Origin: CAZQIC01 sp964593555
GTDB taxonomy: Bacteria > Bacteroidota > Bacteroidia > JAFLBG01
Assembly: GCA_964593555.1 (NCBI GenBank)
Contig: CAZQIC010000162.1
Coordinates: 1 to 9,089 of the forward strand
DNA: 9,089 nucleotides
Direction: 5' to 3'
Numbering within the stretch: position 1 is the stretch's first letter; each line of letters begins with the position of its first letter. The notes beneath the pieces are model-generated. The model had not been told where the DNA came from, ran no database searches, and saw only the letters and a list, made by a program, of their open reading frames with translations. The translations under genes and the position numbers were made by a program. Below are positions 6,784-9,089 of the stretch, piece after piece.

Positions 6784-6891
6784 TTTTACGAGGGTGTACG
6801 AAAAATTGCACTTTTTTTTAAATTTGCCTCACCCTGCCCTCTCCGAATGAGAGGGTTATAAATAGTGCGATTCTTCGTACACTCTTTTTAC
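6784..6891. mobile_element. MITE-like nested palindromic element with flanking TTTTAC repeats
   Basis: Outer inverted arms at 6790-6812 and 6864-6886 match at 19 of 23 positions; the shared core is GTGTACGAA. Between them lies a second perfect hairpin (6837-6855) and a run of eight T (6812-6819). The element is flanked by identical hexamers TTTTAC at 6784-6789 and 6886-6891, as expected for a target-site duplication, although six AT-rich bases could match by chance. It encodes no protein. It lies between the receptor frame, whose TAA stop (6888-6890) falls in the right-hand hexamer, and the pyrR promoter. The structure fits a non-autonomous MITE or an intergenic palindromic repeat. Whether it occurs elsewhere in the genome cannot be seen here. 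Confidence 0.5.
6837..6855. repeat. Inner GC-rich hairpin CCCTCTC/GAGAGGG
   Basis: Perfect 7-base arms CCCTCTC (6837-6843) and GAGAGGG (6849-6855) enclose CGAAT. The hairpin is notably GC-rich for this region and sits at the centre of the larger palindrome. On the minus strand it is the first strong hairpin after the receptor stop, so it could help end that transcript, but neither strand has a U-run directly after it. Confidence 0.55.
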
Positions 6892-9008
6892 ATACCCGTA
6901 TCAACACCTTCTATGCTTGAGCGTGTATTTTTTCTCTTAAAGATAGAAGCGTCAAACTTTCCGAATTTATAAGAGACATTGAATTTAAAAACCCGCTGGT
7001 CTCTTTTACGCAAAGTGTTTTGAATAAAGTACTGCGACTGTGAATGAGAAAAGGTTTGTTTCGTTTTAAAAACATCTGATACACTTAAATTAACAGAAAG
7101 ATTTTTCTTCTTCCCGAAACTTTTTTTAAGCGCAAGATCAACACTATAAATAGGATCAATATATCCTTGTATGGTAGCCGGTGGGCTGCCAAACCACTGT
7201 TGTCCACCACCTCCCTGCCCTCCTCTTCCGCTGCTCACGGGCATTATACTTTTTGATTTATAATCTGATGTGATTTGAAAGTCGAAATCTTTGGGCAGCT
7301 TAAATGTTATATTCAATTTGGTGAACCAGGTAAACTGCTCCCGCGAAAGATCCTTTTGCAAATTACCACCATCGATTACCGAATTAAAAACATTAACATT
7401 AAATGTTAAGTCCAGCCGCTTATAGGTATTCATAGAAGTAAATTCCAATCCGTATGTATAACCCGATTTAGCATTTTCACTGGTATTGATAATAATATTT
7501 TTATCCAGGACAGAATCGTATTCATTGACCTGGAATGAAGTGATAAGATTTGTTGTTCGTTTATAATATGCAGAAGTGATAAGATTGTTTTCTTTGTTGA
7601 AGGTTTTTTGATATGAATATTCCAACGAATGAATAAACTCGGGCTTTAATCCAGCATTTCCCCGATTTATGTTTAATGAATCTGCATAATCCGTATAAGG
7701 TATGATCTGCATAAATCCCGGCCTGTTTATTTTTCGCGAATAATTTAATTGCATATCATTTGAGTCGTTTATTTTATACGATCCAAATACACTCGGGAAA
7801 AGACTTACAGGATAACGGTACCTGAAACTTTCAGTACTTCCAGTCACAGTACCTCTATAATCAAAACTCTCTGCACGTAGGCCTGTTTGATATCCTACTT
7901 TTTTAAACATATTAGAATAGGTAAAATATGCAGCATACTGATGCTCGATAAAATTATAATTTAACGAAGAGGAATTTAATTTTACGTAATCGTTAATTGT
8001 ATAATCAAACAAAAAATTATTATTTACACTCAAATAGCTTTTAAAAATCGCCTTTACTCCCATTTCAATTTTTGATTTTTCTTTCAGGGGATTAATAAAA
8101 TCAAACTGGCTGGTGATAATATCATTTCCGCCATTCCCTTCTTGTTTGGTTTTATTTATATTTACCAGAGGGGCATTAAAAATATCATAGTACTGCGTAT
8201 TAAAAACGCCATTATTACTATTTTCACTTGTACTATAGCTTATGTCTCCCGTTAATTCTCTTCCCGCTTTCGGGAACAAATGTTTATATAAAATTGAACT
8301 TGTTGCATTGTAAAACTGGCGATTTGTTTTCGACAAACGATCGGAAGATGTTCTATTTACGTGTGAATCATATAAGGTATCTGTAGAAATATCAATATCG
8401 TCTGTGGTCGAGAATACGCCCCTGTGAAATGTTTCGGAGAATGTTAATGTATTCCTGTTATCAATAAAATAATCGAAGCCGCCTTTTAAAAAAAGAAAGT
8501 ATCCCTTGGTATTATTTGTCCCATTTTGAAACACATTAGTTTGAGGTGAACCAACGAGGTTATAACGATCAGTTTCAGTGGTTCCCATGTTTTTTCGCTG
8601 GTTCATATTCGCAGAAAGAAATACATTTATTTTATTTTCTCGTGCATTGATATCACCACCTAAATTTGCCCTTCCCCTGGAATCAAGACCCAGCTTGATA
8701 TTCCCGCTGTATCCAATTTTTTTATTTTGCTTGAGAATTATATTTACAATTCCGCCACCTCCTCCCGAGGCATCGTATTTCGCAGAAGGGTTTGATATCA
8801 CCTCTACGCTTTCAATAGCATTCGCGGGAATTTGATCAGGAGTAAGTGTTGTGGGACGACCGTCTACAAAAATCTGAGGTGCGGCATTTCGCATGGTAAT
8901 ATTGCCATCAATATCCACATTTAATGAAGGCACGCTCTTCAGTACATCTTCCCCGGTGCCTCCTTCGGTAACTGCATTTTTACCAACATTAAAAACCTTT
9001 TTATCAAT
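6888..9008 (-). pseudogene. TonB-dependent receptor-like outer-membrane beta-barrel protein, 5' end disrupted or missing
   Basis: The frame is open for 706 residues. From its first usable start (GTG at 8931-8933) it gives 681 residues. It holds part of a plug domain (IFVDGRPTTLTPDQIPANAI, then SVEVISNPSAKYDASGGGGGIVNIILK) and a long beta-barrel with the OMP_b-brl_3-type block YSRKINRPGF...GNAGLKPEF (about 398-433), a Gly-rich loop (568-577) and a final VFKFNVSYKFGKF strand region. The 25 codons before the GTG still encode plug sequence (IDKKVFNVGKNAVTEGG...DVLKSVP), so the GTG is not the native start. An in-frame TAG at 9009-9011, then TAA and TGA at 9060-9065, close the frame before any signal peptide or carboxypeptidase-like N-terminal domain. 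As read, it cannot be exported. It is therefore either a pseudogene or damaged by a sequence or assembly error near the window end. The substrate is unknown. Confidence 0.7.
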
Positions 9009-9089
9009 CTAGCTATAGCTTCGAACAATTGCAACTGTTGCTTTTCCAATACTCATATGTTATCATTCAATAACGTTTAACCTATTGAT
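9009..9089 (-). other. Stop-containing sequence upstream of the receptor frame
   Basis: In the receptor's frame this stretch reads TGA and TAA (9060-9065), then a 15-codon mini-frame from an ATG at 9054-9056 to the TAG at 9009-9011. None of the three minus-strand frames shows a signal peptide or a convincing continuation of the receptor N-terminus. I see no TAnnTTTG box in it. It could be a degraded coding region, a junction, or low-quality sequence at a contig end. Confidence 0.4.

Noticed and set aside
6812..6819. Run of eight T as the U-tract of an intrinsic terminator
   Set aside because: On the plus strand no hairpin directly precedes it and no plus-strand gene ends there. On the minus strand it reads as A.
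6670..6861. 63-residue plus-strand frame crossing the pyrR start and the palindrome
   Set aside because: It runs antisense to pyrR and through a non-coding hairpin element, with no start signal or protein character.
8578..8835. 85-residue plus-strand frame inside the receptor
   Set aside because: It is antisense to the plug and early barrel region; its Pro-rich stretch is just the complement of the receptor's Gly-rich codons.
1..9089. CRISPR arrays, tRNA or rRNA genes, insertion-sequence transposases, toxin-antitoxin or defence genes
   Set aside because: I looked for regularly spaced repeats, tRNA-like folds and such protein signatures on both strands and saw none.

Overview
The window looks like a chromosomal segment from a member of the Bacteroidota, most likely the Chitinophagaceae or a close relative. 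The evidence is low-GC DNA, repeated promoter-like TAnnTTTG -7 boxes (several with a TTTG about 18-20 nt upstream), no strong Shine-Dalgarno sites, a TonB-type receptor of the OMP_b-brl_3 type, a linked pyrR-pyrB pair and a BadF-type sugar kinase. Both ends cut into genes, so it may be a contig or an arbitrary slice.

Layout, left to right. The C-terminal end of an integral membrane protein (+) runs tail-to-tail into rarA (-), the AAA+ ATPase of replication-fork maintenance. A 108-bp divergent intergenic region carries back-to-back promoter-like elements for rarA and for a small secreted lysine-rich protein of unknown function (+). That gene converges, 4 bp apart, on a block of minus-strand genes. 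In order of transcription this block is: a TonB-type outer-membrane receptor (at the right edge), a 97-bp nested palindromic element, pyrR, pyrB, a STAS-domain anti-sigma-factor antagonist, rnz (tRNase Z), a NarL/LuxR-type response regulator and a BadF/BcrA-type kinase, probably for an amino sugar.

Functionally this is mostly housekeeping. PyrR and PyrB form a two-gene pyrimidine unit. STAS and rnz probably share a transcript from a good promoter upstream of STAS. The response regulator has its own good promoter and probably leads into the kinase gene. Start codons were moved downstream of the longest ORF for the secreted protein, the kinase, pyrB and pyrR, because the longer forms add unconserved residues, use TTG/GTG, or begin inside promoter-like boxes.

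I found no convincing new defence, mobile or biosynthetic system. The points most worth a second look are: the receptor's reading frame, which is closed by three stops before any signal peptide (a pseudogene, or an error at a contig end); the MITE-like nested palindrome with flanking TTTTAC repeats between that receptor and pyrR; and a pyrR leader too short for classical PyrR attenuation.
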